Part shown: one piece after another, positions 53,689 to 64,000 of the stretch
How the letters are laid out: each line of letters begins with the position of its first letter
Numbering within the stretch: position 1 is the first letter of the stretch
Assembly: GCF_001039355.2 (NCBI RefSeq)
Contig: NW_019775980.1
Span: 506,316 to 570,315 of the forward strand
DNA: 64,000 nt
Direction of reading: 5' to 3'
Source: Lingula anatina
Lineage: Eukaryota > Brachiopoda > Lingulata > Lingulida > Lingulidae
Made by a program: the position numbers and the translations under genes
The notes under the pieces: generated by a model
Told to the model about the DNA's origin: nothing
Databases searched by the model: none
The model's input: only the letters and a program-made list of their open reading frames with translations

Positions 53689-55690
53689 AATAGACTGGAC
53701 ACGAGTGTAAAAAAAAAAACATCAGCTCAAGAAGAGAGAACCACTATGATCCTAGGAATTTGAGGAGAACAAAAAATAATAAATTAAAGGGAAAAAGTGG
53801 CAAAACAAAGAGTCTTAGTTGTTAGAAAGTTGTTAAAAAGCCCTGGTGACCTGGATGTGCTTCTGGCAGGGCACAGTGTATATCATTGTACATAGCTAAA
53901 CTTGTAGGGGCTGATGTGTCGTATGTTAGGGAAAACAAGGGCCATAGTGGATATGTTGTTGGATGCTGCTATTGTACACGTGTCTGCTTTGAAAGGGGGG
54001 GGGATGATTAGAACTACAGATTTATTAACATAAAAGACAATAAGAACCCTCTGTATTTTATCTTGCAATGTCTATTGAGGACTTGTTATGCAAAACAAGT
54101 ACCTAAAATCACAATCAGCTAGTTAATACATTTTGTAGTTCAATTTGGGTTTATAGGCACGTTTTGAAAAAATAGTATGTATAGTATCTGTATCAGTTAA
54201 TGTCACATGGTTTGTGGGGCATCCATGTCATTTTGTGACTACTTGATGTTAATAGGGTACACAGTATTGTTCAAAGTTTTCTGCTTCATTTTTTTCAAAC
54301 TGAAGAAAGGTTATAGTTTAAAAGGAATTTGAATACTTTCAAGTTGAATTTATTTTGAACTGTTGAATACATTTATATCATATATTGGTAGTTTCCAGAG
54401 ATAAGAAAAATGAGCTTAGTTAATACTTTGTTAAGGGAGTTCTAAGCATGTGTTTGTTATTTCAGATATTTCAGAGAGAGTGTAGGATCTGAGTTGGCTA
54501 ATATAATATATATCAATATGTGCAGAAACAGCTATTCACCATATAGGTACTTTGAATGAAGGTCATAGTTTCAAAAACCAGTAAGCAAGAATTTTGATAA
54601 TGTGACCCAGGTTAGATTTTTTCTAAGAGGTGAAGGTACATAGACATTTTTCCTCTGATCCCAATCTAGTTGCCATGCTCATCATTTAATAACATCAATT
54701 GTGAATGTTTTGAATTTACCTTGTATTAAATAACTGGGGACATATATATAAAATGCCAATGTTCTTGTTCAATCTGCTGTAGCCAGTGCATGGCTCTTGG
54801 TAGAATATATATGAAGATTTGTCACCAGTTTTATTTGTTAATATTGTTTTCAAATGATAATGTTGTTTTTTTGGTATTCCAGTGCTTTAGAAAAAAAACA
54901 TCCAACACGTCCCCACAATTAGCAGCATATTTGCTAGAATCTGAGAAGATTGACTCTGGTACTTGATGAAACTATATAACAGCATATCACCACTCTGTAA
55001 ATATTTGAACCAACAGTAGAACATAAACATCAGTTCATTGGCCCTTGGTTTGATCTTTTATTAACACCGATGCTTCTTTTATCATTCCAGAAAAGTTATA
55101 ACCTGTACGCATTCAGCATCAGAATTATGAATTTGATGCTTTTTTTGCTTTGAAAGTGTTAGTTCTGGAATCTCTTCCAAAAGTAATTGTAAATGAGGTT
55201 TGTCAGCCTAGACATCCTCAGGGTTTCTTCCATTGACACTGTCAGTAGATTGAGGCATGTCAAAATTTGGATGGGTATTACAGACTTAATTTGAAGCCTT
55301 TCTGAAATAACTTCATAGCACAAAAGAGTGGGGTACTACTGTAATAGCTAGAATAATATTAATTTGTATATGGCTTCACGTCACACTAGATGATTTCCCT
55401 TTCCTATGCAGTTCTAGTTTCAGTGTTGGATTATCTAATATGAACACTCCTAATAGAAAAAAATATAAACAAAATATAGTATTCTGTAAATGAATGCCAT
55501 TAAGATTACAAGTGCAAATATTAAGGTTCCATGTGAGTAAATGTTATTAGGCTATTAACTTTGTTGTATATGCTGCACATTATCTTTATTGTTATTATTT
55601 ATGTTATTTCCATTTTGATGTAAAAAAAGTTTGGATTTCAGACATAATGAGAAACCAATGAAAGAATAAATGTGCATATGGAAATATGCT
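53689..55690 (+). other. SCAMP 3' UTR
   Basis: Non-coding sequence of about 2 kb after the stop. The best polyadenylation signal is AATAAA at 55665-55670; earlier, weaker candidates such as AATAATAAA at 53775-53783 could give a shorter form. Confidence 0.45.
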
Positions 55691-56121
55691 GGATTGCAAC
55701 TTTTTCACACCCAAAAATGTATATTTCACTTACTGTCAGATTATTACACCATATGGCATTCTCCATCCATGCTATATCACCAGAGGGTGTTTACGCAATT
55801 TATAGCATTATTTTTTTTTTTCGCAATCATTATTGTGTATATTTTTGTTCAAGTGTGGAATTAAAACAGTCTTGTTTTATCATCTCCACAAAAATATCTG
55901 AGAAGAGCAACTAACTTGGCTTGGTGAATTAGAAAGACGAAATTTAACCATAAGATGATGTTGGAGATGATTTGCTTGGGGGACAATAGGACGACATAAG
56001 ACAATGTAATTCCACCAACCTGACCCTTTCAGTAATTACTCGGTGGCTTGTCAGTATAAACTAGGAGGCCTGAAAAGTTTCTTCTACTCGTTGCTTCGCG
56101 CATTCCTTTGCTAAGGTCTAA

Positions 56122-56347
56122 CACCCCATTTCCATAGATTTTTAGATCGATCTATCCCCGTAGGGAGTCTCACTAGATTACTGTCAGCTTGGCCGGCTTA
56201 AGCGTCTGTCCCGCCTACTAAAAGCTGTAAGGGGGTAATTAACTATGGTGCCCGCTCGGCTGACTGCAATTTAGCGTGAACCCCCAGGGAGTTAGGCCGA
56301 TCTAAAACTTAATCTTTAGAACGATCTAAATCTCTGGGAAAGCACCC
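56122..56347. mobile_element. Harbinger-like MITE, family 1 copy C, with TAA target-site duplication
   Basis: The left end CACCCCATTTCCATAGATTT pairs with the right end read backwards, GGGTGCTTTCCCAGAGATTT. TAA flanks both ends (56119-56121 and 56348-56350). The core matches copies A and B closely, including TCCCGCCTACTAAAAGCTG. It lies outside the recognised genes. Confidence 0.82.
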
Positions 56348-56350
56348 TAA

Positions 56351-56584
56351 GACTGGGTTCCAAACCCTAGATCGATCTAACAGGATAGGTCCATCTCGAG
56401 GTTTCTCGCTAAATTGCTTTCAGTTTAAGTGGCTTAGATGTCTGGCACGCCTGCTAAAGCTGCTAAACAGTTAATTACCCCCTATCAGCTTCAGTAGGCG
56501 TGACAGACACCGAAGCCGCTTAAGTTAATTGCAATTAAGCGAGAATCCCCGTGGAGAAGTTAATACAATAGGGTCTGGGAATGG
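56351..56584. mobile_element. Related MITE in reverse orientation, next to copy C
   Basis: It begins GACTGGGTTCCAAACCCTAG and ends with AGGGTCTGGGAATGG. Its right half carries GTTAATTACCCCCTATCAGC and TTCAGTAGGCGTGACAGAC, which is the family core reversed. It is more diverged than copies A to C and also contains an inner palindrome (CTTCAGTAGGCGTG against CACGCCTGCTAAAG). Confidence 0.65.
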
Positions 56585-57060
56585 TCTGCAACATCATGCT
56601 TGGAATATGAAATCGTGACACTGAATCAAAAAAAAATAATAATGAATAAATAATAATAATAAAATAAATAACGCGTTGATTGCCGCCAAGTTTTTAGCAC
56701 CACCCAGTCTTTTTAATGTGTAGCAGTTTTTACATTTAATTGCGATTTTGTGGCAAAAACTGAAAAATCGGTTTCTCAAATTTCTGAGCACCCACGATCA
56801 CCATTTCAACGCCGATTGAATGACACCATTTAGTACTCCAAAACCCTGACAGTGATTTTTCTTGGAGGTCCAAGTTCGGATTTTATCTTTGATAAAGCAA
56901 ATAAATGCCTCTTGAAATGAAAATCTGTAATTAGGGGCTTGTAATTCCATAACAAAACATTTAAACCAAAATAACGGCACGGGATTCTAGCCGTTACACT
57001 CGTAAATCAACTCTGCCAATTTTCACGATCAAATCTTGTTTTGGGAAGAAGTTACGCCCT

Positions 57061-57289
57061 ATACCGATTGCTATCTCACCTCAATAGAGATAGGTGTTAA
57101 ATTGACGACTAAAGTTTTGGGTTGCCTATGCATTGCAGCGATGAAATATAAACGCCGTTTTTTATATTTTCGAGTTTCTTTTTATTGTTTTAAGTCAGCA
57201 CAAAGATAAATGCATTATTGAATAATTAGATAGAGGAAAAAACTCATTTTCGGTATCTGGATGAAAATGAAGGGTTACAATAACCTTAT
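57061..57289 (+). repeat. Dispersed repeat, copy 1
   Basis: About 230 bp starting ATACCGATTGCTAT, with AAATATAAACGCCG and TATTTTCGAGTTT inside, matches 61424-61654 in the same direction with roughly 80-85% identity by eye. No coding or terminal repeats were seen, so the type of element is unknown. Confidence 0.8.
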
Positions 57290-57430
57290 TTTCAATATAA
57301 CGCCTTGAGTTGAGGTTGATATGTAGTTGCGGGTAATTTTATACAAACACGCGTATATTAAATCACACGCAACTTTATGCATTCGTCTGTATATCTCTGG
57401 AAGTAACATCAAAGCTTAAAGACTGCAATA

Positions 57431-60218
57431 TGACAGGATCTGTGGTATTTACTGCTTTGGTTGGTTTTACCAATATTGTGGTCAGCAAAGGTATTGATAT
57501 TTTTACAACAATTTTGTCTAACATATGGATATCAGTTTTACCTACGTAATTAACTGTATACCATGTTCTTTTAGTTTTAAATTGTCAGAACTGGAAACAA
57601 GGCGACCTGCTCGAAGGCAGATGATTGCTATGCACGAGAGATCTTAAATATTACACAAGGACAAAATTCAATGAAAAATGCTGAAACTATCTAAAACCAT
57701 GCGAAACGTGCTGTTTTCAAATGAATATGCAGTATGTCCGTTTTACACTTAATTTTGCAGTGCTGATTTTTCTTTACAAACGAGAATTCTATCTAAAGAT
57801 CGGTAGTTATGAATACAAAAGTAAAATGTTTAGTAAGAATTATAATTATGAAATAAAAATACGGTGCACGTTACTAATGTGGAACTTATGCTTATTACCT
57901 TCCTTTTTTTACGACCCTATGCCTTAGCTGTAGCATTTTACGTACTTGTGTCCTTGCACGATAATTCCGGGCTGCATTCCTATGCCTGTATCCCAATTAA
58001 ACTATTTCTACTGATTGGCTTCATTATATAAAATACTGTGGATCTTGGGTTAAACAGAGTCATAAAAACGCTTCATTCGATTATGATTTTAAAAAGTAGT
58101 TTTTGTATTTAAGTAGTATGTTTTAACAAGTGGACTTTAGGTGTATAAAAAATGTACTGTTAATATTTTGACAGTGAACATTTGTGAGCAGTTTTAGCCG
58201 AAACGTCTCACCCAAAATGGGCCAAATCTGTTGCAATTTGCATAACAATAAGTTGCCCGTCGTAGTGCGAGCTGACTACTCACTATGCAGTTGGGCACAG
58301 TTGAGAGAAGACGCAACATTATGTGTGGCGAATTCACAAGTTTAAGCTTTTATAAGACGTAGAAGCAAGTATTTGGTAAGTAGCACTACTTCTTCAATAA
58401 CCTCCCTCAATAAAACACGAGTGCAACCGAATGAAAGAAAATTTATTGTAGATATTAGTACTAGTAAGGCGATTTGTTGTAACATTATGCCCATCAGAAT
58501 ATGTTGGTTACAGTGCTTTGGGACAACAAACGTACAGGAGAAATGGTGCTATCAGCTGACCATTGATGAAACAATAAATTTGCTTGAAATCTTTCAAACT
58601 AGCTATATTTTGTTCTGCACGTGTGAAATTTTTGTATGACCCCTGGCAATTAAAAGCGCATTTGTGACTAAATTTAAAATGTTTTCGTATAAATATAAAC
58701 ATGACTGCACAAAAAGACTGATTCATTTAGATAATATTACTTGTCATAGCTCTGAGTTTTGGATACAAGGAGAAGTCTGCCCTATCAAGGTGTACATCAA
58801 TTTTAAAGTCAAATTTAATTAACATTTCAAACGTCGCCTTTGAAGACAATTACGATGGTTTTCAGCGATTTCTTTTGGGTTATATAATTTATGTACTGTA
58901 AAGGACTGATCATTTCACCTGGGAAAAATTAGCAATTTTTAAGATACATCATTTTATTATTATCATTATTATTACTACAAGAATAAGGGTCGACATAGCT
59001 ATTAAAGTTATCTTACTTGTTTCAGATTACACTTGGGCAATCCATTTATGCTTAAAGATTGACATGCCTGTCAAAGATCTTTTTGTATGGTAAGTGTTTT
59101 TCATATAATACAACACACATTCACGCACATGTCAATCGCTCATAAAGCGATGGTTTACAGATGAAGGTTTTAACCAGGTTGAGTACCGTCTCCAGTGTGC
59201 CGTATTCTGTCCCTCCATTACACGACCATATTAAAACTTGATTGTACTTTCATCCAAGTTATGTGTAATTTATTTCATATATTCTTAAAAGAAAAAGGTT
59301 CAAATAAGATGTGTTGCGCTTCTCTAGAATAAGTCAAAATGATCTCAGTCTCTCACTTGAATCAAAATTTCTATGCGTTTTTTTATTTCAGAAGCCCACG
59401 GAGAATTTGTGCAACATGGGATTGCAAACAACAAAGTCTTTGACATATATCATACTCAATTTCATGTATCTGTTATATCAAATCCGAATAAATATTTCTG
59501 TAATTCCTCGTTATGTTTTCATATAGATAAAAAAAAAAAAACAGTACAGCAATTTTAAAATGGGAAAGGGGAAAGATCACATAGATGTGATTACTTTTGC
59601 AAGTTCAATCTGGAAGAATGGTGTAATTTTCTTTTAGGAATGACGGTTTTCTGTGATACCTGGCGATATTTAAAATTGAAATGGTTTAATTAAAACTTTG
59701 TTATTATGTGCAGTATTTTGTAAATATAAAATTGGACATTAAAGGTTTAACCGGCTGAAAGAATACCTAAATTCCAATATAAAGTATAAATTTACAATCT
59801 TGCAACCTATTCAAAAGATTTAAATTTGTTTGTAGCAACACGCATGTCACCCTTCAAATGAAATGGGGTCATCCCACCTGTCACAACTCAAACGGNTCAA
59901 ATAGAATGAATTCACCCCATCTGACACGTCTCAAATTCAATGGACTTGTCCCTCCCCTCAAATTTGATAAACTCGCCCAAAGACGAGACTGTTTTTTTTT
60001 CTCTCATACATTTCATCTACAAGCAAAGACCAAATTTTCGATGTATTATTTATTATATGACATCTTTTATAACAGAAAACCATGAAGAAACAATTAAATA
60101 TTTACTGAAGGACTCATATGCTCAAATAATAAAAGATAATGAGAAAATAGAACAGCCTTTGAACAGGACTGGATTCATTAGTCAAAGAATAGGCCAACAG
60201 GCGATATTAACCGTTTGA
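57431..60218 (+). CDS. Candidate secreted-protein gene, unrecognised, exons tentative
   Basis: Four exon-like pieces on the plus strand. A (57431-57491) starts ATG and encodes MTGSVVFTALVGFTNIVVSK, like a signal peptide, with donor GTATTG. B (59026-59089) follows TTGTTTCAG, encodes DYTWAIHLCLKIDMPVKDLF and has donor GTAAGT. C starts at 59392 after TTTATTTCAG with EAHGEFVQHGIANNKVF, DIYHTQFHVSV and YFCNSSLCF. D (60076-60218) follows TTATAACAG, encodes ENHEETIKYLLKDSYAQII and ends at a stop after QQAILTV. A, C and D agree in phase 1 and A joins B, but B to C gives a stop, so an exon is missing or B and C are alternatives. No donor for C is convincing. I do not recognise the family. Confidence 0.3.
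58217..58345 (+). other. Small open frame starting MGQICC
   Basis: An ATG at 58217 opens a 42-codon frame: MGQICCNLHNNKLPVVVRAD, then YSLCSWAQLREDATLCVANSQV and a stop. The MGxxCC start could carry myristate and palmitate. The composition looks protein-like, but no homolog comes to mind. It may be a first exon, with weak donors near the end, or chance. Confidence 0.25.
59850..59985. repeat. Degenerate short tandem repeat around a single N
   Basis: CTCAAA-x-x-x-(A/G)AT-x-(A/G)-x-x-TC-x-CCCC-like units of about 22-25 bp recur on both sides of the N at 59896. The N is probably a contig join within this repeat, so the copy number is uncertain. Confidence 0.55.
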
Positions 60219-60819
60219 ATTTGACCGGAAATGAAAAATCTGAAAATTGGCACCTCCAGAATTTGCTCATATAAAGAATTCGTGCCATTATAATGAAACT
60301 GCTTTGTGTTAATTTGTTTTTTTTTTTTAATTAACAAAATTTAAAAGCCCTTTTAGATTTAATCTGGAGAACAAAAAATGCATTCCAAATAGAGTATAGT
60401 ATAGGCTCTAAAAATCCAGTACATATCAATTTTACTTTAAATGTGTATTTTAGATTGAATCAAAAACTACCCCCAAAAAGCGCATTTATTTTCATAAATT
60501 GCTTGTAATTCACAGGTGTAAATATTAACAGTAAAAATTGTCTAGTACAATGCAAATTATAATAATATGATAAGGTAGTTGATTGGCTAAATAAACAATC
60601 TTACCCAAACTTCAACATCGTGAAAATTGCGTTTTTACTTTCACCTTTGAAATTTTTGATTTGCGAACACTCCCATTATGTCATTTTAAACATTTTAATA
60701 ACTGCACTATTGCATAATGAGAAATTTAAAAAGAAGCTGGATTGGTTCCAAATAAAATGATGTAGGCCTACATATCATGCCCTATGGTATAATTCAAAAG
60801 ATATGATCAGTCCCTAGGG

Positions 60820-60825
<6 letters not shown>

Positions 60826-60881
<56 letters not shown>
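60826..60881. repeat. (AT)n microsatellite
   Basis: About 55 bp of pure AT repeat. Confidence 0.95.
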
Positions 60882-60883
<2 letters not shown>

Positions 60884-60939
60884 CAAAAAGGATCGATTTC
60901 TAAGTATAATTTCTAAAAAGAACAAAAGTGTTCGAAAAT

Positions 60940-60942
<3 letters not shown>

Positions 60943-60990
<48 letters not shown>
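60943..60990. repeat. (AG)n microsatellite
   Basis: An AG repeat with one AAAG interruption. Confidence 0.95.
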
Positions 60991-60991
<1 letters not shown>

Positions 60992-61423
60992 CCATGTACA
61001 ATTTTCAACACACAGCATCTGCGGTGCGAATGGATCTGGATCTACGGTAGATTTTAAAATATGTCTCGGAGACCAGAAATGCTTTAGTCAGGCGCACGTG
61101 CACTCCGCAGGATCTCGGCAAAGGCGTTTGCAGTTCTGAAATATCAAAATAACATTTAAATGGCGATATTTCAATCTTCAAAAGCAGAGAATCCGAATAA
61201 AGATTAGATCAACTGAAAATGGAAAAACCTCTGACCATCCCCCCCCCCAAAAAAAAAAAAAGAAATCACATTGAAGCTAACTGAACACCAAATTTGAAAA
61301 GTCGACTAAAGGGGGTTTGTATGAAACATTAAAAAAAATTGATATTTCACGATGAGAAGAATCACAAGAAATAATGCGGCCAATTCTTTTGGAAAGCGTT
61401 TACAACGTAAAGGGACCATTTCC

Positions 61424-61654
61424 ATACCGATTGCTATTTCAACTCAAAAAAGAAAAGTGCTAAATTGACGATTAAAGCTTTGAGTTGCCTATGCTTACAC
61501 ATGGAAGCGAAAAAATATAAACGCCGATATTTTATATTTTCGAGTTTTTTTCATCGTTTGAAATCAGCACAAAAATAGATACATTATTAAATAATTAGAT
61601 AAAGGAAAAAATCACTTTTGGTATCTGGATGATAATAAAGGGTTGCAATAACCA
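61424..61654 (+). repeat. Dispersed repeat, copy 2
   Basis: The same-direction match to 57061-57289. Both copies contain ATTGACGA(C/T)TAAAG, AAATATAAACGCCG and a GGTATCTGGATGA segment near the right end. Confidence 0.8.
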
Positions 61655-61837
61655 TAAGTCAAAGCTTTAGGGTCTAGACGGCTAACTTAAACAAGTCATC
61701 GTGAAAAACTTTAATAGTTTTCTCTCATTAATGGTCCAATTGAAAATATGGAAATCTTTTTTAAAATACTGGTAAAACTAAATGCACTGTTATACTGATT
61801 AGTTTGTAATGTAGGCATCTGAGAAGGTTCACACTAA

Positions 61838-62389
61838 CAGGCCTACCCAACTACCAGACTCGGCACCTAAGGATCCTGAATTAACCGGTATATCGGACCA
61901 CACTACCCGTTTTCAAGGTGTGTGTCAGATCGCATTTCGGAGTATCAGCCAGAACACCGACAGGATGAGCCCTGGCATGCTCGGCTGTCACCTTGATTGG
62001 ATTGTAAACGATTGTCGTAAAATCGCTATATGATTTTAAAACCGGGTGCATAAATTTAAAAGCCACCTAGATGAACCTTAGACTGCCACATTAATCTAAT
62101 ACAATGCAAAAAAAGCCCTATAAAAAGTGGTTAAAACATTCAAACCGAATGTCGTAAAGTCCCCATATATCCCCGTAGAGACAATAAAATAGAGTTCTCT
62201 AAAGTAAGAGTACAGTTTAAGGTTGTTCAGCCGAGCGTGGATGAGCCCGCAGTCGTGCAACAAAATTTGTTCTGGGGTATGATACTCCGAAATACGATCT
62301 GACACACACCTTGAAAACGGGTAGCGTGGTCCGATATACCGGTTAATTTAGGATCCTTAGGTGCCGAGTCTGGTAGTTGGGTAGGCCTG
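61838..62389. mobile_element. 552-bp foldback DNA element with about 113-bp inverted ends and ACTAA flanks
   Basis: The left arm starts CAGGCCTACCCAACTACCAG and the right arm, read backwards, starts CAGGCCTACCCAACTACCAG as well. The arms pair, with few mismatches, through GTCCGATATACCGGTTAA-like and CCCGTTTTCAAGGTGTGTGTC segments to GGAGTATCA. ACTAA occurs directly outside both ends (61833-61837 and 62390-62394), a likely 5-bp target-site duplication. The middle holds weaker inverted segments (GCTCGGCTG, GATGAGCCC). There is no transposase, so the element is non-autonomous. Confidence 0.85.
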
Positions 62390-62394
62390 ACTAA

Positions 62395-64000
62395 TATATC
62401 ATGTACTATGGAAGTGTTTGAAATACGAAATGTGTTCAGGTGGCCTAATTACGTACAGTGAGTGACATTGAAGTGTCAGAATCTGGGCACCCAAAAATTA
62501 AACTAACTCATATAACTTTCGTCATATTATATTTGTGTTTTTACTGGCAGCACGTGCTTTTCAAGATTTTTGAAGATATCACTAGGCAACTTTTCTCAAA
62601 TCCAGTCAACTACTCAGGCCAACCTAAAGTATAGAACCATTAAATAATAAGAAATTATTATCTGGTAGTTTGAACTCGTAAAAAACATGAAAAAGCTTTT
62701 ACTCACATGACAAATTTGTTACAATTTTCGAAGCTGAATGAAAATTCCGGCTCTGCGACTTCATCACACATATTGATCAGCGTCCTGTCCTTACAGTGTG
62801 CAGCTGTCAAGTGACCAGTCAAGAAGATATGAGTAGTGCGCACTGCGCTGAGCGACTTACTGTTATGCAAATTACATCGGGTTCGGCACATTTTGATTGA
62901 GGGGTTGCTGTTGAAATCATTTTCATTTGAATTATAGTCTGGCTTATTTGAAGGCACAATAAGTCTCCATCTCGAAAGAGGATTAGGCAGGGTCTAATTT
63001 CAAGAGGGGAATATTGATGTGATATATTTTTCAGAGGCCGAAGGGGGGGAGTCAGGACCCCCCTGACCCTCCCTCTAAATCCGCCACTGCCTACAATTTT
63101 AACTTTGTTTAAGAGTATACCACAGTTATTGTCAAAACACAATGTGTTTCAAATAGATCGTAAATTTTAAAGCATAGGAGCGAGACTTTGCATCAAAATA
63201 ACGCAATAAAATAAAAACGCAATCTGATAAAAAAAAAAAAAAACATTGTCATAACATACGTTACATTCAGAGAAGAATTTCATCAGCTGTCTTATGTTGT
63301 AAGAATGACGTGATTTTTTCCTCAGTCAACAGCTAATATTGAGATTTACCTCCAATATTTACCTCCAATATTTCGATGTCTAGCAGGACATCGCATACGT
63401 TACATTGCTTTAAATAAATGTTAAAGATAAAAGAAAAGGGATTTGCATCAAAATAGAGCAAGACTTTTGATTAATGATCATGATATGAATAGCAAACTTG
63501 AACATCTACGCTGGTAAATTAGTTGTTTTTGTATTAACTCTAACCAGGGAATTATATCCGATATAATTCCCTGCTCTAACAAACTGTATTAACTGTAACT
63601 GTCGTAATAATAACAGTTTTGTATTAACTTTAACTGTTGTATTAACTTTAACAACGTGTATCATAATGTTGTTAAGTGATAACTGAAGTTAAAGATACAA
63701 TGCACGTAACACCTTTCCATAAAAATTTAATATATTGAAAATTTGTGCAACTCTCCCTTTATCATCAAATATAGCCTACCACAATCAATAAATACCGTTT
63801 TTGAGGTCACGCTTTTTCAATCTTACGTAATTTTCAAGGGAATGCATTAATTTTGACTATTATGCAAAACAGGAATTTTGGACACTCAAGACCAAATTTG
63901 GACACTCAAGACCAGAGATAAGATATCGTGGCCTCATCTATTTACAGAACTTATGTGCCACTGACGTCAAAAATTTAGGGAGAACAACAAATGTGCAGAT
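62395..64000. other. Right-hand gene-free stretch
   Basis: AT-rich sequence without a supported gene. Near 62990-63090 the minus strand reads like a common marine-invertebrate repeat (see the next entry). Short direct repeats occur at 63344-63372 (TTTACCTCCAATATT twice) and 63880-63915 (GGACACTCAAGACCA twice). Confidence 0.5.
62990..63095 (-). repeat. Fragment of a widespread dispersed repeat (GTGGCGGATTTAG type)
   Basis: On the minus strand GGCAGTGGCGGATTTAGAGG is followed by G-rich sequence (GGTCAGGGGGGTCCTGACTC). Translated it gives SGGFRGRVRGVLTPP, a chance peptide that turns up in many predicted proteins of marine invertebrates because of a repeated DNA sequence. The family name is not known to me. 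Confidence 0.5.

Larger units (their letters stand above)
60219..61423. other. Gene-free stretch with microsatellites
   Basis: No exons recognised. It holds an (AT)n run at about 60826-60881, an (AG)n run at about 60943-60990 and a C/A homopolymer patch near 61240-61262. Confidence 0.6.

Noticed and set aside
61881-62066. 61-residue minus-strand open frame in the foldback element
   Set aside because: It lies over the inverted arm and has no transposase-like features.
62819-63142. 107-residue minus-strand frame with SGGFRGRVRGVLTPP
   Set aside because: The peptide comes from a common dispersed repeat and not from a conserved gene.

Overview
The window is nuclear DNA of an invertebrate animal. 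The genes are split by many short GT-AG introns, the sequence is AT-rich with microsatellites, and the proteins match bilaterian families that are clearly not vertebrate copies. The mix of a ZNF474-type C2HC protein, a camello/NAT8-like acetyltransferase, Ty3/Gypsy (mag/SURL-like) gag and many MITEs suggests a marine lophotrochozoan, possibly a mollusc; this placement is an inference. Four assembly gaps are present: single Ns at 5479, 15324 and 59896, and a 220-base run at 18564-18783.

Layout, left to right. 1-362: 5' end of a Ty3/Gypsy retrotransposon on the minus strand, inside an NBAS intron. 577-1700: last three coding exons of NBAS (+). 5470-6085: 3' coding exon of a GAS1-like GPI-anchored protein (+). 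6086-13500: no gene seen. 14506-21612: ULK3 kinase (-), 15 exons, one partly lost in the N run. 22215-24938: ZNF474-like C2HC zinc-finger protein (+). 26671-29096: tubulin cofactor A, TBCA (-). 29336-30019: single-exon NAT8-like N-acetyltransferase (+). 31790-45908: AP-3 complex beta subunit (-), 23 coding exons. 46311-53688: SCAMP (+), with two interchangeable 118-bp versions of exon 8. 55700-64000: repeat-rich, with a few weak candidate exons and a 552-bp foldback element.

From ULK3 on, the genes strictly alternate in strand: ULK3/ZNF474, TBCA/NAT8-like and AP3B/SCAMP are head-to-head pairs separated by about 600, 240 and 400 bp, so each pair probably shares a bidirectional promoter. Several products act in membrane traffic: NBAS in Golgi-ER retrograde tethering, AP-3 beta in endosome-to-lysosome sorting and SCAMP in endocytic and recycling vesicles. 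Nothing in the sequence shows that they are co-regulated.

The most interesting observation is the SCAMP exon pair, whose geometry is that of mutually exclusive splicing and which would swap the fourth membrane segment. Second is a rich set of non-autonomous DNA transposons, some nested, several with recognisable target-site duplications. Third is a possible unrecognised secreted-protein gene at 57.4-60.2 kb.
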